A stretch of DNA of 64,000 nucleotides from Coffea arabica (taxonomy: Eukaryota > Streptophyta > Magnoliopsida > Gentianales > Rubiaceae), in assembly GCF_036785885.1 (NCBI RefSeq), contig NC_092329.1, positions 9,238,001 to 9,302,000 of the forward strand, read 5' to 3'. Within the stretch, counting starts at the first letter, position 1, and every line of letters begins with the position of its first letter. This document shows positions 39,523-55,000 of this stretch, piece by piece. The notes beneath the pieces were generated by a model that was given only the letters and a program-made list of their open reading frames with translations, was not told the DNA's origin and searched no databases. Position numbers and translations under genes: made by a program.

Positions 39523-41837
39523 TTTCACTCGTTCCACTCGTGGGTGCATCGAGTTCCCTGTAAATTCGTTCCTCTTGTATTCTGTTATGTAGCATTAGAT
39601 TTATTTGTACCTTCATAATGACGACCCCGTTGAATGGGTGCACCATCACCACTGTTGTGATGATGCTCAAATTCTTGAATGAGGTGCTCTGTGAGAAAAC
39701 TAACAGTTAGTGTAGTGTAATTGCGGTTGTTCATAGGAGTTGGTGTTGTTAAAACAAGCATTTGAAGACAATGTTAGTGTATGAGAGTGTAATTATTGAT
39801 GTGTATTGTGGATAAGCTATCAGTTTAAAACATCATTGTTTCGTTGGGCAGCTCTCCGTTTGACAACATTGATGTTTGAACCGGTGAGGTCGATTGCATA
39901 GTTTTAGACTTTCTTTCTTGAGCTTATGATTTCTGACCTAACTTTTGATCTGCACCGTGTGCGCTTGGTTTGGGTGATACCTGCTATTCCTTACCAAATC
40001 CCAACCCGAATGGGAGAAAGGAGAAAAAGACTAGTCAAGAAGGGAATGTTGACAAATGGGGAAACAAAGATCTCGTTCTCAACAGCTGCCTTAACCCAAG
40101 CATGTAACTTGCCCTCTTCCTTGAAACAAGAAAGAATAACCTAATTCCTTTCTCTTGACTGAAAGAAGTTGATGGACAAAAGGAATTTTAACTCCGAAAG
40201 AAGCACTTCATGAAAGGACACAGTCGCTTCCTTCTGGACCTTAGCTATGATCTTAGGCGGAAAGGAGTTGAAGGGCCTTCTTTTTCACAAAGCTCTGTTA
40301 GAGAGGAAGCAAAATGAAAATGCTCAAGCCATTAAATATAGAGCCTGCATTAGAAATATTCTGAACGCACAAAACATGTATGTTGCGTCCGCTGATTTGA
40401 GTCAAGTTGCATTGAATCCTAAATCTAATGCTTAGCAATCTTTAATGTAATGTTCCATATGTACTTGTTTACTATCAAATAACAATAACTGAAGCCAGTG
40501 AAACACAATCAAATCGTCATTCTACCAATGAATTCTTCGATGAGCTCTGCTAATTATGCTATCCTAGCTTCGGCTTTGGGCTGATCCCAAGCAGAGCTTG
40601 AAAACAGTAGATTTTACATGTTCAGAATCATATTTAGACGGAGAGATTGAAGGCAAGTAAAGTTACATACTGTCAAAGCTATAGCGTACTTAAAAATTTC
40701 TTTTAGTTGATTTAGAAAACTAACTCAGCTTAGAGGTTCAGGGGTCATTTTCTTTCAGCTGAATTTTAGATTTATTTTTTTTTACAAAAATAATTATTTC
40801 ATTTCATAAGGTCTACACTAATGGTAGAATATATCTCAAAACATGCGGCAAATACAGAAACAATCATTACAACAAATCCTTTTTGAAAAAAAAAAAAAAT
40901 CAGCTGATTCATCGAGTTTGGGTGAGCTTTATATTGTTGTTCTTGGCCCAACTTGTTTTTGTATATTTGAACCCGCTGCCATTTACTTCCCCTATCAAGG
41001 TTTTGACGCAAGACTGGAATCAAACAATTGGTACAAATTGTTCATCAACCCCGTAAATTTGCTGGGAAAAAAGTGCATGAATTTTGGTGCAAAATTAAAA
41101 TCCATTTGCAAAGACCAAACAAAATCTGATTCCCAGAAAGGCCTAATTATATAGGAACATGAAATGCCAGCTTCACCATCTCTGTTCTGGGTGCTGTATT
41201 GAGTGACGAGAAGTAAAACACAACTTACCTGCCTGATATAGTTACAGATTTTCTATGCCTCAGAAAACAGGTTTCTTCAATCGCCTGTCAGAATACTCAC
41301 GCAGAGAACTCCCTTTCATTCCATCCCCGAAGTGCACATACTGGAAGCGGACAACAATGAGGGCTTCATTTTATTTCTTTTGCTTTCGTATTATGTACAT
41401 CTTCACAACCCACCTTTCCAGTCTAATACTTGACGATTAGAAAGGCAGTCGCAATCTATCGACTCAAGAGAGTCGGACGACAGAGTCATTCTACCGTTGA
41501 ATTTACAATGAATGCTTGTTAATAGGTGACCAGCTAAAGGGTGATTCCCCTTCAAGGAAAAAGAAAAAAAAAGCATCTCTTGCAAAAGAAATGATGGACG
41601 GCCGGCATATTGCTCGTCGATGAGTGCTTTGGGTTGCTCCTCCAGAATCACATTAGAAGCAGCCATAATTGGCACAAGGAACATGAAATCTGCCTAATAT
41701 TTTATTGAAGGTCGTTAGCAAGTCAGAAAGGTCAAAATTGTCATCGTCTTTTGTTTGAATGGGAAAAATGACGTCGAACCATATTTTCCCATCATCCAAA
41801 AGCTATCAGGAGAACGGTTCCAGCCAAATAATCTCTG
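39523..41837. other. Spacer between convergent GATA and SABRE genes
   Basis: The two flanking genes converge here, so both ends are 3' UTR. The middle (39950-40435) is less AT-rich, has two open frames of 60-70 codons and is not recognised. The short frames at 40843-41154 and 41403-41684 have no family features. Confidence 0.4.
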
Positions 41838-44800
41838 CTACTCATTAAAATCCTCATAAGGTGAGGATCCACTTGAAGAATCACTTTCATATGCTGTCAT
41901 TTCTCTTGGTGACGAGGGAAGTGAGTCTCTCAGCTGGGAAGGTAAACCTGTTGGAACAAGGATGTATTATATGAAAGCTATCCTGTGAAGTAAGCTAGAA
42001 AGTAAAGTGACTTGGGACTCTTTCTGCAAGAACTCAAAGACGCACAAAACATAAAAATTTTCCAAACTATTTACTGTGAAAAGATGAAAATGTTAGAACA
42101 GGCAAAAACAACAGAGTAGATGCACAAATCAAGGAAGAAAAGGATTTGGCTGTAGATTATTAAGGGGAAAAAAGGATTCGCCCTGGGTATCATCTCTATG
42201 AGATTAAAGTCTAGATGCCAGACAAAAGGTGGTGGAAGACCCCATAATGATATATCTTCAAGAATTTCACTGAAAGCAGCCGCCGAAATTAAGACAGGAT
42301 ACAGACCTTTCTGTCCCCTGGACCGGAACTTTTTGGTATGTCTTCTGATTAACCTCTTTGCTTTAGTTATGGTTAGTTGTCTTGCGAATGGAGAGAACTC
42401 AGCTTCACTTTCACTCCAATCTGCATGCAACTCATCATCTGCTTCACCCCTCATCGTTCGGAGAACAAAGGCCTTGGCCTTGCGGCGCTGAGTATTGAAA
42501 AGCCCCCTAATGGAGGTGACAAATCCATCACCTGCTCCATCACTGGGACGTTTAGGCCAGGATAATGGATAGGGATTGGATTTGCCAGCTGAACCTCCAT
42601 CACTGTCGCTAAAATTCAGATCAATATCAGGAACACTAGTACCAGTGGCTTCTTTCTGATTCTGTGCTTTATCTTTAAACTTCTTACCCTGTACACAAAC
42701 AATTGTAAGAAAATTGGCCAAGGGAAGAAACAACCACCAGTCCTGTAACCAGTCCTTGTGATGGGAAAATCACACCAGAAAGGAATTAATAGACTTCTTT
42801 TTCTCTTTTATTGCGTAATGGTGGAGGACTAATCCATCCTCCACTAGCAAAAAGAAACCTACTACTTAGTGTTTTAACAAGTACAGGATAGAACCATGTT
42901 TACCTGCATTCCAGTGACAGACTTCAAGACTCCCCAAATAATATGTTTCTTGACCCGCGAGAATAGCCGCCTCCACGTTCCAGTATATTCACCTTGATGG
43001 AAAGTATCCATCAGCAACCTTAAATCACTGACAGCAAATCTTGATCCTTCATAAGTAACCAGCAGCTCAACCTACAACAAAAAGTTTGAGCATTTTGAGT
43101 ACAAACATGACTCTGAAAGGACAAATGACTTGTTCATGAGAACACACATACCTGACTTATTTTGATGTTATGGAACTCTCTCATTCGCCGAGGTCTAGAT
43201 CTTTTATCATCCTGTGCTTTTCCAACCTTTTTCTCTTCATGAGAGGAACGGCCAGGTTTTACATTCTTGGAGTCCCGGGGTTTGCTCTTGTTCGGTTCAT
43301 CTGGAGGTTCATCATAAGCAAAGGAACCTGTTTTGAAAGACGAGACACTTGGAGAATGAGCCTGCAATACAAGTTCATTAGCCACAGATTCTGCCACAGA
43401 TTCCTCCCATGTTCTATCGAAGGAAGATGTTCGTCTAAGCTCTGGAGTTGAACCACAGACAATATTTGGTTTCAGGTTCTGCAACTTCGATGACTGTGCA
43501 TATTTGGAATCCACACCACATGCGATAGAAAATTAAGTAAGAAAAACATAATACTGGACAAAACTAAAACCACATAAAAGATTAAAAGCATGATCAAATT
43601 CCACGTATCTCAATTGGACATCCTTGAAAGCTCTAGTCTACACATATCAACTAGAAAAAGATAGTCAAACATGTTAGAACCAGAATCTCACTTGTGAAGA
43701 ATCAGCATTAACAGATGACTGGCTGGTTGCAGATGTGGCCGGTTGTGAGGCATTCGATTTTGAGAAGACTTCGGTGTCTTTTGTTAAGTGGCTGTTTGAT
43801 GTCCATGCCTCTTGTGATAATAAGCCTTTCTTGGCTCGTCTAGCACCAGCAGTAGTAGAAACCTTCCAAACTTCCTATGATAACCAAGAAATTGCAATAT
43901 CATCTTCAGATGATAGCTACTGTAAGTAAAGCACTGCCAAGCCAATGGATGTTACAACTTACCTGCCGCCTCTGTGAGTCTTGTTCTTCTTCAGGGAATA
44001 AATACTCCCACATCATTCTGTACATTGTCTCAGTTAAGTGAATCTTTAAGGGGTAGATCTCCACCTACAGAAAAGAAAAGCACCTCTGTCTACAATCAAA
44101 CCACTAACAATAATTTAATAAACATGCAAGAGAATGGAACTACTAATTTCCTACCAAACATCTGGCATCTGGGAAATGCTAAGATTTTAACTAGATTATG
44201 TCCCAATAATATTGGCATCAGTAGCTACAGTGACACGGTACTTTGGCTCTTCAATCATCTCTCAAGAAGGTCCATTCAAGCACTGTTTTACATCCACGAA
44301 ACATCGTGCTTTGCACCTCACGTTAAAAGTTGGGAAGTGCAGAAGGCATCAATTACCTGGAATAGTTCTAGAGGAGAATTTCCATCCTTTGGAGCTCCTT
44401 GCTTTGCATCTACTCGAAGCATCGCTTTTCTGGAGGCAAATAAGATTAACAATGTAAATCACAAACTCCAGGTTGTTCTACGGCTTGAATTGCAAAATGG
44501 AGACATGTGACACAGTATGAGACATCAATTTGCAAATAGAAGTCTGCTAAAGCAACTAAACATCTTCATGCAATTTGGTCAATTGTGAATTGGCACATCA
44601 CATGTGAAGAGCAACAAGGCATCTCATTGACCCTTTATCTCTCCTTCCTCTCCCTCTTGATATATAAAAATCAGTAAGCCCCCAAATAGGATCCATCAAA
44701 GAATTGAAGGCAAGCTTTGGTTCAAATTTTGGATCATCTACCATAAGAACAGGCTGGGCTTTCCAATCATGTTATAATATTTATGCAGCTAGCTCTTTCA

Positions 44801-46038
44801 TGAAAGTTAATCAATTGATTTTGAAAAACATCCTAAAAGATTAGAAGAACATAACATTTACCAACACCAAGCTTTCTAACGGAATTCAATTCAACTCTCT
44901 TCCTTTCTGTCTAGCATTACTTTAATGTGCGTTTGATGACTAAAATGTACCAAGGACAAATATCTGCAAGTAAGGTCTGTTCACAAAGGATACACAAGCA
45001 CCACAATCCCAAAGAAATCAGGCCACAAGTCTGTAACACGAATTACTATCTCCAGTGCAAATACACAACAAAGATTCTAGGAACAGGTTGACATCTTGAT
45101 CTCCTAGATTTAAAACCAGGTATTCAAATGTTAAGATCTCTGGAAAAGAATGGATATAGAGGCACCCCTCGGGTTGTGGACATCTAAGGACTAGCAAGTA
45201 CACAGCATACTAGTAAATTTATTTCCAAAGCTTAAACTTCTAAGTTTGAGAAAGAGGGACTTTGAATTGGGTCAATCAGCTGAGTTTTTTCAGTTCTGCT
45301 GCTCAATAAATCACAGGACGATTTTGATGCAGCAAAGCTCAATTGAAACCAGATGCCAAGTGATCTGAATCCACACCACTGCTGAATAGCAATGGAAAAA
45401 ACCTGTTGACCTCATTAGTGAATACATTGGTTGACCAACTCAACTCAGTCCCAATCAACAATTGATGCACACACGACAAAAGTAGATCCAATAAAACACA
45501 CCAAATATGAAGGTTAAAGTGTGACCCCGAATATTCTTTTGCCAGAGATCCCAAATCAAATGCTTTCCCATTTCACCAAACCATAACCTCCCTGCTCGTA
45601 ATCGTTGTTGATTGCCCAGATGAGAACTATCTGTGTGTGTGTGGTTTATTTTGAAGTTCTTAAAAATACATCTACAGTAAGAACACTGATCGAAAAACCC
45701 AAAAACACAAACAGGCACACTATCACCCCCATCTCCTACAATCCTGCCACCCTCGCTTCTCCCCCTAACCCCCTAGTGCCGCCCTCTTCGTTCCCACCAT
45801 CCATCTCGCTCCCTGCAGCCCCCCACCCCCTCCCTGTCACCCATCTGCCCCCTCTGTCTTCTCCCTTAACCCCTGGGCAGCCCCGCCTCCTTCCCCACCA
45901 CCCCTGCAGCCCCCTCCCCCGGGCTGTAGTGTTGGTAAACAGAGGTGGCAAAAGTGGAGGATGGGTGAGGGAAGGGAGAGCTGGTGGACGCAGGAAGAAG
46001 TGGTGGAGATGAGAGGAGTGTGGTGCTTCCTTAAAATA

Positions 46039-46079
<41 letters not shown>

Positions 46080-49000
46080 ACCCCAAAACACCTCATCCAA
46101 AAAGTTTTTAGAAAAACACGCACAGTAATGTTTTCCAAAAGTACCTGAAAAAACTCCAAATCCAAACAGATAGAACCAGCAACATATACATAAAAAGTCT
46201 GGGAAATGATAAGAAAACCCTCCACAAATAAAACAAAATGCACCGTTTAGCAAGAAAAAAAGATGCAAAGACCTAAAATAGTATCTGCCAACTCTAAAAT
46301 TATGACAAATTATATATGTTTTCTAAATGACTTTGCTGTAAGGGAAGAGGCATACTTTCCCCACTCAGGAGGAGGATTCCATGCTGACAGAAGCATGTCT
46401 GACTTGGCATTAGGCAGGCAGTTCCTCACAACAAAATACTTTGTTGTAAACTGAGCAACACCAACATCTTTGTAATCCCTGTCAAAATCATAAATCTGCA
46501 CAAGAAATTCAATCCAAAAGATTTCAACTAAGTTCGGAGATTCTAGAAAGGAGCAAATTCGTGCAACGCAATAAACTATTACATTTTAAGAGGAATCAAA
46601 CAGGATAAAAAAATCTTTAAAAAAGGAAGAATAATGCCACAATAATTGACAAAAAAAAAAAGAGCAACATCTACTATTGGGAAAAAGGCCATATTGAACA
46701 CAAAACAGCAAGAAAGATTAAAACTAATTCCTGCCCATGTCACTTGCAAGAAGGTGCTAAACAATCTGGCTAGAAATGTCAATAGCTGCACAACTTAGCG
46801 GTCAACTGGAAAGAGTTTGGAACTTGAAGTTAGGTGCAGAAACAGAAGGTACCTACTTGTAATTCACTAAACAAAAACATAGTCAATTTTGAAGCTCATT
46901 AATTAACGAGATAAATCTCTGCCATAAAAAGGCAGATGCTATCATGCCTAAGATAGTACTAATCCAAATTATCTATAGCCATTTCGTTGTCAAATTTATA
47001 GTTCAGATTAGATCAATTAATAGACTTTTAGGCCTTCCATTTACCACTGACCAATTTATTTTGCATGAGGACAATAAGGACTCAACAGATAAGTAAGTAG
47101 TACCCACTGACAGCATCCAATAAGGGGCATCCTATGTTTGCTACAAGTACTTCTATGTAATATTTATTAACTTGAACAGTTCAAGTACTTTCACCTAAAA
47201 TCTTGTGCAGATCAAAGATGAGCAAATTAAATCACAAAACAGTTTCAGTTTGGTTTATGCTGGATCCATTTAATTTTGGCTTGCAATATTTCCAACCAAT
47301 TAAATACACACACAACCCCCCCCCCCCAACCAAACAAACGGGCCCAAAAAAAACAACCAATGGTGTTTAATCATAAAAATTTGTTTGGCTACAAGGCTCA
47401 CCTAGTCTTGGCACCTTTTTTCTGTGTTTCATAGTGCATGTGAGTTTTTTTTATATCTGATAGATGACGAAAAATGTCACTTTAGTATGTTGTCCAAATG
47501 GAAAAGAGCAGATGCAATAACTGAGGAAGAGGTAGTCATGTGCAACTTCAACAGAATAAATGAGCTCAGAAAAACAAAATGAATACAGCAACGCGAAGTG
47601 AATGAGTCTGTCAGATGTTGCCATCTCAAATATGTGCTGGGAAAAAAACCTACTTACATTAGTTGTGTTTTTATATTGTTAACATACAAGATGGAAATTC
47701 TAAGTATGTGCACTTTGGTAAAGCAAATATTGAAAAAAAACATTTACTGTTTATGAAGACTCACCATGTCATTTATTTCAGCTTCAGCAAAAGATTTGCC
47801 ATCAACAAGCATGCTCCACACCACTTTATTAATTTGCAGAGAGATGCGCATGGCACAAGATGGACTTTTGTTCTTCTCTTTTTCCATTAGGCGCAATTGC
47901 GCAGCTTTTTGCAGAGCCATCCTTAGAGAGGAAGAGGCTGCCTTTCTTGATTTTTGTGCATTTAATAGTTCTTTCTTTAGTCTATGTACCTGTAAAAAAG
48001 AAGGTTTCTCAATTACCTATAAAACATAAAATGTCTACAGAGAGGGCATGCATCAAATAAAAGTTCAGTCAAACATAAGTTATCCATGTAAACAGGTTAC
48101 ACTACCACTGTCTGATTACAGGACTATTGACAAAATACTCCAGTCTCTGCAGAACAGGCTCATGGATAATAGTCATTGATACAAACAGGTGAATATTACA
48201 AAATTGCACATGATTGACCATTAAAAGTGACAGAAGTATGAACAGCCAAGGAGGCCACCACAACTTGGGCATGAAATTCTCAGTCTCACAATAGAAGAAT
48301 AGAGATCACTTGGAAACAGAAACTTGAAGCTAATAATTAAGGTTGCTTTCATTTGAGAATAAAAACTTCAAAGGTAAAAGTTGAATGTTGTAGCTTCAAT
48401 GTATAGTTGCCATCCATGTAGGGAGGACAAATTTATTCCTTCAAACAAATCAAGTAGACATCAGGTTACTATCACCTATTTATCTGTTCTATGGAATATA
48501 CAGTTGCAATGCACCACTGTGAAAACATTTGACTCCATAGTAGTGCTACTTGCCAAAGATTGAACTTTAATCACATTAAAAATATAGCAGCAGCCCAAAA
48601 ACCAAGACTGGAGCTGAAGATACAGCACAAAGTTACTCACTAGTATGGTCCTTCCACCAACTATCATCCACAAATTATCTTCCTTTTCTGGGTGCACATC
48701 TCCAGAAGTATCACCATAAAGAGAGAGTTTCCTGATGTCATCAAGGATCAGTTTCTGTACTTGCTCTTTATGTTCAAGGTCAATTCTTGCCAGTTCTACC
48801 TCTTCTACCCCATCAGGAACAACTTCATCTGCCTCCTCTTCGACATCATCATCCTCCGCTGCATATGAAAGGCTACTTTTTCTAGGCCTGAATGACAAAT
48901 GCCAATACAAGACTCAGAAGAGCAGAACTCCAAGAAAGTGACCTATAGCTAAATGGTATCAAAACTTCAAAATACAACTATCTAAGAACAAGGATAGAGT

Positions 49001-52000
49001 GGTGTAATGCCAGTCCAAGTGAATGTGCATAACTACTTTTTACATTTAGGACAGACCAAATAGTTTCAACGCTGTTTTGAGAGACCAAATAATTTCAACG
49101 CTGTTTTGAGAGACCAAATAATTTCAACGTTGTTTTGAGAGCTCACCAAATTATTTAAATGTTCTATAACAACTAGTTTTACTCAATTTATGAACTGACT
49201 AAACACAGAAAAATTGAAACAAAATGAACAAACAGAATGCCAAAGCAGTAACTGAGAGAGAGAGAGAGAGAGAGAGAGATCAGTTATCCTTACTTTGGAA
49301 GTCTGGCAAATAGAAGATTAGTCAACACATCAAGCATAACCTGGAACTGCCGAGATGTCATAGTTGCAGTTATATTACGAGAGTTGAAAGTAAGCTCTTT
49401 CAATGGCTTCACCTGCAGAAACAAAATAAATAGCATAGGATATTAATGAAAGTAAACTAACAAAACAGCATAGATTTGGTGCATCATCTGAGCTAGTATT
49501 AACGGTTCAGGACTAGTACTGAAGAACAAATTTTTAAACAAAACTTAATGCTACACCTTCAAATCTGCTGTTCCACCTTTGTGCCTTGTATAGCGGAAGT
49601 ACATATCACAAGGCATAAAAACTCTTTCAAGTAAAGCTCCAGTTCGCTTTACTTTGGGTGAGCTTCTTCGAATTTTTGGAAGCCACTGAAGTCCAGCCCC
49701 AGGATCTACATCAGTTGGAGCAACATGAGCTTGCACATGCTCCAACATCACAGAGAACTCCATACGGTTCCACGTCATTTCAGGTTCAGACTCAGGAATC
49801 TGAGTATTCCTTCCACCAAGTGCTTGTTCAATCATGTCATACCCAATGTGAAGAACAGAATGGAACGAACGAGCTAAAACACGCCCACTAACAGCAGCTA
49901 GCAGAAACCTACCCTGTCAGAACGAAATCCAGGAGAGAGTGAAGGTAGTTCCAAGCTTGAAAGACTTTGGTGTTACATGCATCGAAATCATTGTTTCCAA
50001 ATTTTAGCAAAAAATCCTTTTCTCCTTTTGCGATAAACCTAAGAGGGACATAACAAGAAATTCTACAAGATCACCAAAATGAAATACATCTACCAAAGCG
50101 GATTGACAACTGCAGTTAAATGCTTACCAAGGTGAAAAAGATTTAGAATGGCATGAAGAGCTGGGTCACAAATAGAGTATTATTCATCTTTAATTTCCTT
50201 TTGCCAATGAAGGAAAATGGATGAGAATTAAGAAATGCCACTTAAGTGGACCTACATTTCGTGATAAACTTCAATCTTTCATGTTCAGTGGTCCAGAAGA
50301 TGGAACTATAGCAAAGTAAAATCGTATGCACCATTAGCAAATTCAGAGATGCTCGCCATTGGAGAGGTGGGACCATGTTAGTGGTATAAGCTCATACACA
50401 AAGCACTATTAATCTATACTTCACTGAAGGGAAGAGAAATTTAATCATGCATTATTTCCTGATAAATATAAGTTGCATGTCAGCTAAGTTGAGAATATAG
50501 CAAGGTGATCCCATTAAGGAACTGGTACTTCAAAGAGGGAAAAAATGGTCAAAGCTACTATTCTGATGATAAGAAAGGTAGATACAAGCTTAACAAGCCC
50601 ACAGAAACTAGAGATATAAAAGGCAGAACTCATGTGGTAGCTGGTATCACTATCAGTCAAGGAATAAAAAGATGATCGCAGATATAGCAAGTCCAAGTGT
50701 ACACAAATTTGTAAAATTCGATATTGCAAAGTTCATCCCAACAGAAATAAGCTACGCAAATAACATACATTGGCTTCTTCTGAGTGAAGGTTGAATTGTG
50801 GCTCAATGACATTAACCATGAAATGACGGGTTCCATCGTCCTCAGATTCATCAGATTGCTTCACTGTTATAAAACATAAAACAGGCAGTCAAAATTCCAG
50901 TTTTCAAGGTTTTGCAATATCAAAAATATATTATAGAATTACGATATATTGCTTCAGCAAATAGTGCTAGTCAAAAAAACAAAAATAGTGCTAAGTGTGA
51001 GGCCAAAACATGACAGTAGCACAACAAAAATGCCAGTCTTGTTTCATCATCAATGAGATCCATAGTGCAACATAAAACTAAACTGCGTAATGTAGCATGT
51101 GGCCAATGCAGCCAATAGTATACTCAAGGCAACTTCTCAGACAAGAAGGCCAAGTTGCCTGCCTCTAAAATGTGAATAAGCATTGCTTATAGCTTTGACA
51201 TAAAGACGATGTAAGGGAACCCAGAAAATCCTCAAATCAAGTACCTCTGATGGCTCTAGAACTTACCACTTGCACCTGGCAAAGGATTTTCCCCTTTGAA
51301 AGAATTGGATGGGGATGACTGTGATTTTGAAGACTCTGAATGCTGTCGTGATGAGGAACTCCCAACAGGACTCACAGATGTGGACTTGTTTATATCATCT
51401 TGAGGCATTTCTGGGCCACCAACTGCCTTATTCTCCTCAAGCAGCTTCCTCTGGGCATATTGACGAGAAGGAGAAGGTTTTGGAGTTTCAAATGCCTTCG
51501 ATATTCCACCTACCCAGGACCAAACAGCATCTCTATTCTCAAGAGTCCACAAAAGCTTAAGACCGTATACAAAAATCCTCTGACAATTGTCAGCAATCAC
51601 AACATTATACCCATCATCATCACTAGGATCAGATCTTGTATGCTCATCACTTTCACTCCCATTTTCAAACTCAGACCTGACATATGTCATCTCAAGATTT
51701 CTTCTGCCAGCTTCTTGCCAAGCCAATAACCTTTCTGGGTCAGCTTTTGGAGTTTGCCTTCTAATCGTAAAGTAATCAGATGATAATAAAAATCCATCAT
51801 CCCGGTGCCTCTCTGTGCTTGCACTCAAACTATTCGTCTTATCATTTGGAACTCTGTCCATTGATGCAGATTGTGACGTTTTCCTAGTCAATTCAACTAC
51901 TTTTGCAATACTTGTCCTGGCTTCCTTATCTAAATAAGCCTTTGGCATGTGAAGGTCAAGACCTTGGTAGACAAGATCAAGGGTGTCCCGTTTGCTTTCA

Positions 52001-55000
52001 AATGTATACTTTTGCTTACCCCGACCAAAACAAAGTTCATATTTTACTTTTGTCATCTTAAAGATAAGTCCCTTCGCTGGATCATCATCTTCTAAAGGCA
52101 TATGTCTTATACACGTTGGAGTTGCATCAACCCGAAACATAAACTCTGTCATTACCTTGTCCATGGACAGATTGCCTGATCTAGCAATTCTAGGGACACC
52201 AAAACGAGGCCATCTTGAAAAAGTCCGCAATTTATGAGGAGGAAGGTAGTTCAAGTTCCAAAACTTTAATAGCCATGCTAAATCGTGTGGACCAAGATTG
52301 ACAACTGGTGAATCAGTAGAGGCATTTGCTGTTGCAAATGGATTATGTGAAGCTCCATTCAGCAAGGCATGATCGCTCATTGCCAATGACTGTGACTCGT
52401 GATTAGAAGAGGGAAGAGAGGGTCTGAGTGACAGATTCCAGCACAAGGACAGAGAAGTAGACCTAAAGGGATCATAAACTTTTTCACGAGGTACACCTTC
52501 TATAGGAAGCGCAAATAGATAATGATTCAGTGGATTCCCAGATTCACAATCCCAATCCATTGTGACTTCAATAGTAAAGATGGGTGCCTCAATAAAAGCA
52601 CCAGAAAAGCCAGTAGGATGCTTTGAGCAGGAATTTTTCAGCAAACTTTCTAAGCTGCTCAAAACAATCTTGAAATTCTTAGCGGTCATATAAACACGAC
52701 CATCTGACTGCTGGATTTCCATATAACCAGAAAAAATCTGAAGCTTGTCAGAATTTTCATATGGATCAGTGGTTGCAAGGACATTCCATTTAGTCTCAGA
52801 CAAGTATAAAGTAGTATTTCCATGAATATAGTTTCTCATTTCATCCCACCACGGTAAGCTTTTCTCCTTTTTGGGGGGCTGAACTTCTGGATTAGGGTTC
52901 CTGAGGCTTAAATTGGCCCTACGAAGTGCCACGGTAAAAGCATAGCTGACATCAGCAAAAACTGGTTCAAAACCGACACCAAATGACACTTCTGCTTTCT
53001 GAAAATGAATGGGCAAATCACAATATGTTTTCATTGGTGGTGTTGTACCACTGGCTGAACGAAGCATGCAAACTTTCCTCCATCTCCCAACATAAACATT
53101 TTGACGGATTTGGGGCTGAAAACTTGTTGCCTGCAATCAAAGGGAACATATATTTTTGGCCGCCGCGCGCGGGGGAGGATCATTAGCTAAAAATTCTTCT
53201 ATTGGGTCAAAGTAGCAATTATCAAATCCTCCACAATAAAGTCTTAGAAACAGCTCAAATAGCTTAATTGATAATGTCAACCAGATCATGCATAATACAG
53301 ATACATGACAGCTAAAGGTAACAATAGATGTCAGAGCAAAACATTTAAATCACCTAAAGGACACATTAACCGCAAAATCAAGTGACAAGGCAAACAAAAT
53401 TTGCATTTATATGGAGAACCAACATTGAAGTCCCATCAGCCACAAAATTAACAGCTTATTCAATAAACCCATAATATTGTGCCTAAAGCTTCAGAAGAAA
53501 AATAGAAGATTGAGTTTGTATTGTTTTATTCTATTTAAAAAGATCTACAATTCAGACTACAAAATTAAAAGAATCAGAGAAGTCATAGGACAAACCTGTT
53601 GAGCCAACACCAGACGGCCTTCACACCTACCAGAAGTTCCAGCAAACAAGGGACAAGTGTAGTTTCTTAACTGAGCAACAAGGGACCCAGTATGCAAGAT
53701 AAGGTTGGTTCCATATAGGCGTGAAAACGGAATATTATTTGCACGACAGACTGGATCAAGTTTTTGCAGGACTTCAATCATCCCAGCATCACCACCATCA
53801 ATCCTTGTCAGGCTCAAGTCAAACTCTGTCGCAATAATAGAGAAGACAGAAGTTCTAGTTGTGCTAAACTTGAAGCCAGCTTGAAAATCCTCCTTACAGG
53901 CTCCAGATCCTGGTGATGGTGCAAGTTTCTGACATGCTTGATAATATGATCGGAATGACTGCTTATAAATCTCATCTCGCAATTTCTTAATTGATTCAGG
54001 ATCTTGCATATTAATCTCTTCTCCATCAAATTGAACCTTGCTCTCAATAATTGGATCATTTCTTTCCGTACCTCCAGAAATTTGGCCAGCTTTTGAAATT
54101 AGTTCATCAAGAAAGTTCAACCTAACAGCTAATTCACAGGCCTCATTTTTCAACAGCTGATAATGTTCATCAAGCCAACCCTGTATCGGCTCTTCCTCAA
54201 TATCAGCAGTTAGTTTGCGGATGCAAAACTTTACACGTCCGATTTTGGTTGAACTTGGCTTCTTAGGCTTTGAACTCTCTTTTTTAACTGGAAAGAGCAT
54301 TTTAGCTTTAGCAGCATTGATAAGCTTCAGCGCCCGCAGCATTTCCTCAACAGAATCATCAATTGCACGCAACTGCAACCGGTATGGCATGCACACATGA
54401 ACATCAAGCGCCTGGATTACCCAATCCCACACAGTGACTGTCTCTATTTTACCATTCGATGCAGTAGCAGAGGTGTTGGGAACACGAGAAATTTGCATCC
54501 TGCTGCTTTGAAATACTCTTGCTTCATTAAAATCGAGCATTAGTCCTTCAAGAAGCACACCAATTCGAGCATTCTCAGAAAATATGGACTGAACCTTGAC
54601 TGTTGTTTCAACTCCATCTCCAGCCTCAGCAGATATACAGAGTGTTTCCACATCAATGGCAAAAATGGACTCTCTTTTTTTCTGCTGTTTATCGATTTGC
54701 AAAGGTTCCACAGGAGTGTCTTTCTCCTGCTCATTATTGGTCATGCTTGATATGTTTTCTTTGTTTTTTTCTACTTGAAGTCTATGATTCTGGACCAGTA
54801 ACTTCAATTGCAGCCCAAGTTCAGATAAAGCAATATGTACATCAGGCTCCCATCTGACTGATATATCTGTAGCACTGAAGAGAGAACAGACAGCAATCTC
54901 TTTAAGGCCACCAGATCGCCTGACAACTTTTGCATTTTGCATGTCAAGCAATAGAACATTTGTTCTAGGAGTGCTGTCTTCCAAAAACTCCTGATAGATA

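Noticed and set aside
45736-46268. Overlapping open frames of 110-143 codons with Pro- or Gly-rich text
   Set aside because: Produced by the C-rich tract and the C29 run in a SABRE intron; the true SABRE exons flank it in frame.
49054-49140. Three short regular repeats as a possible CRISPR-like array
   Set aside because: The units are directly adjacent with no spacers, and the host is a plant nuclear gene.
53814-54059. Alternative frames inside the large SABRE exon
   Set aside because: Shadows of the 702-codon SABRE exon at 53596-55701.
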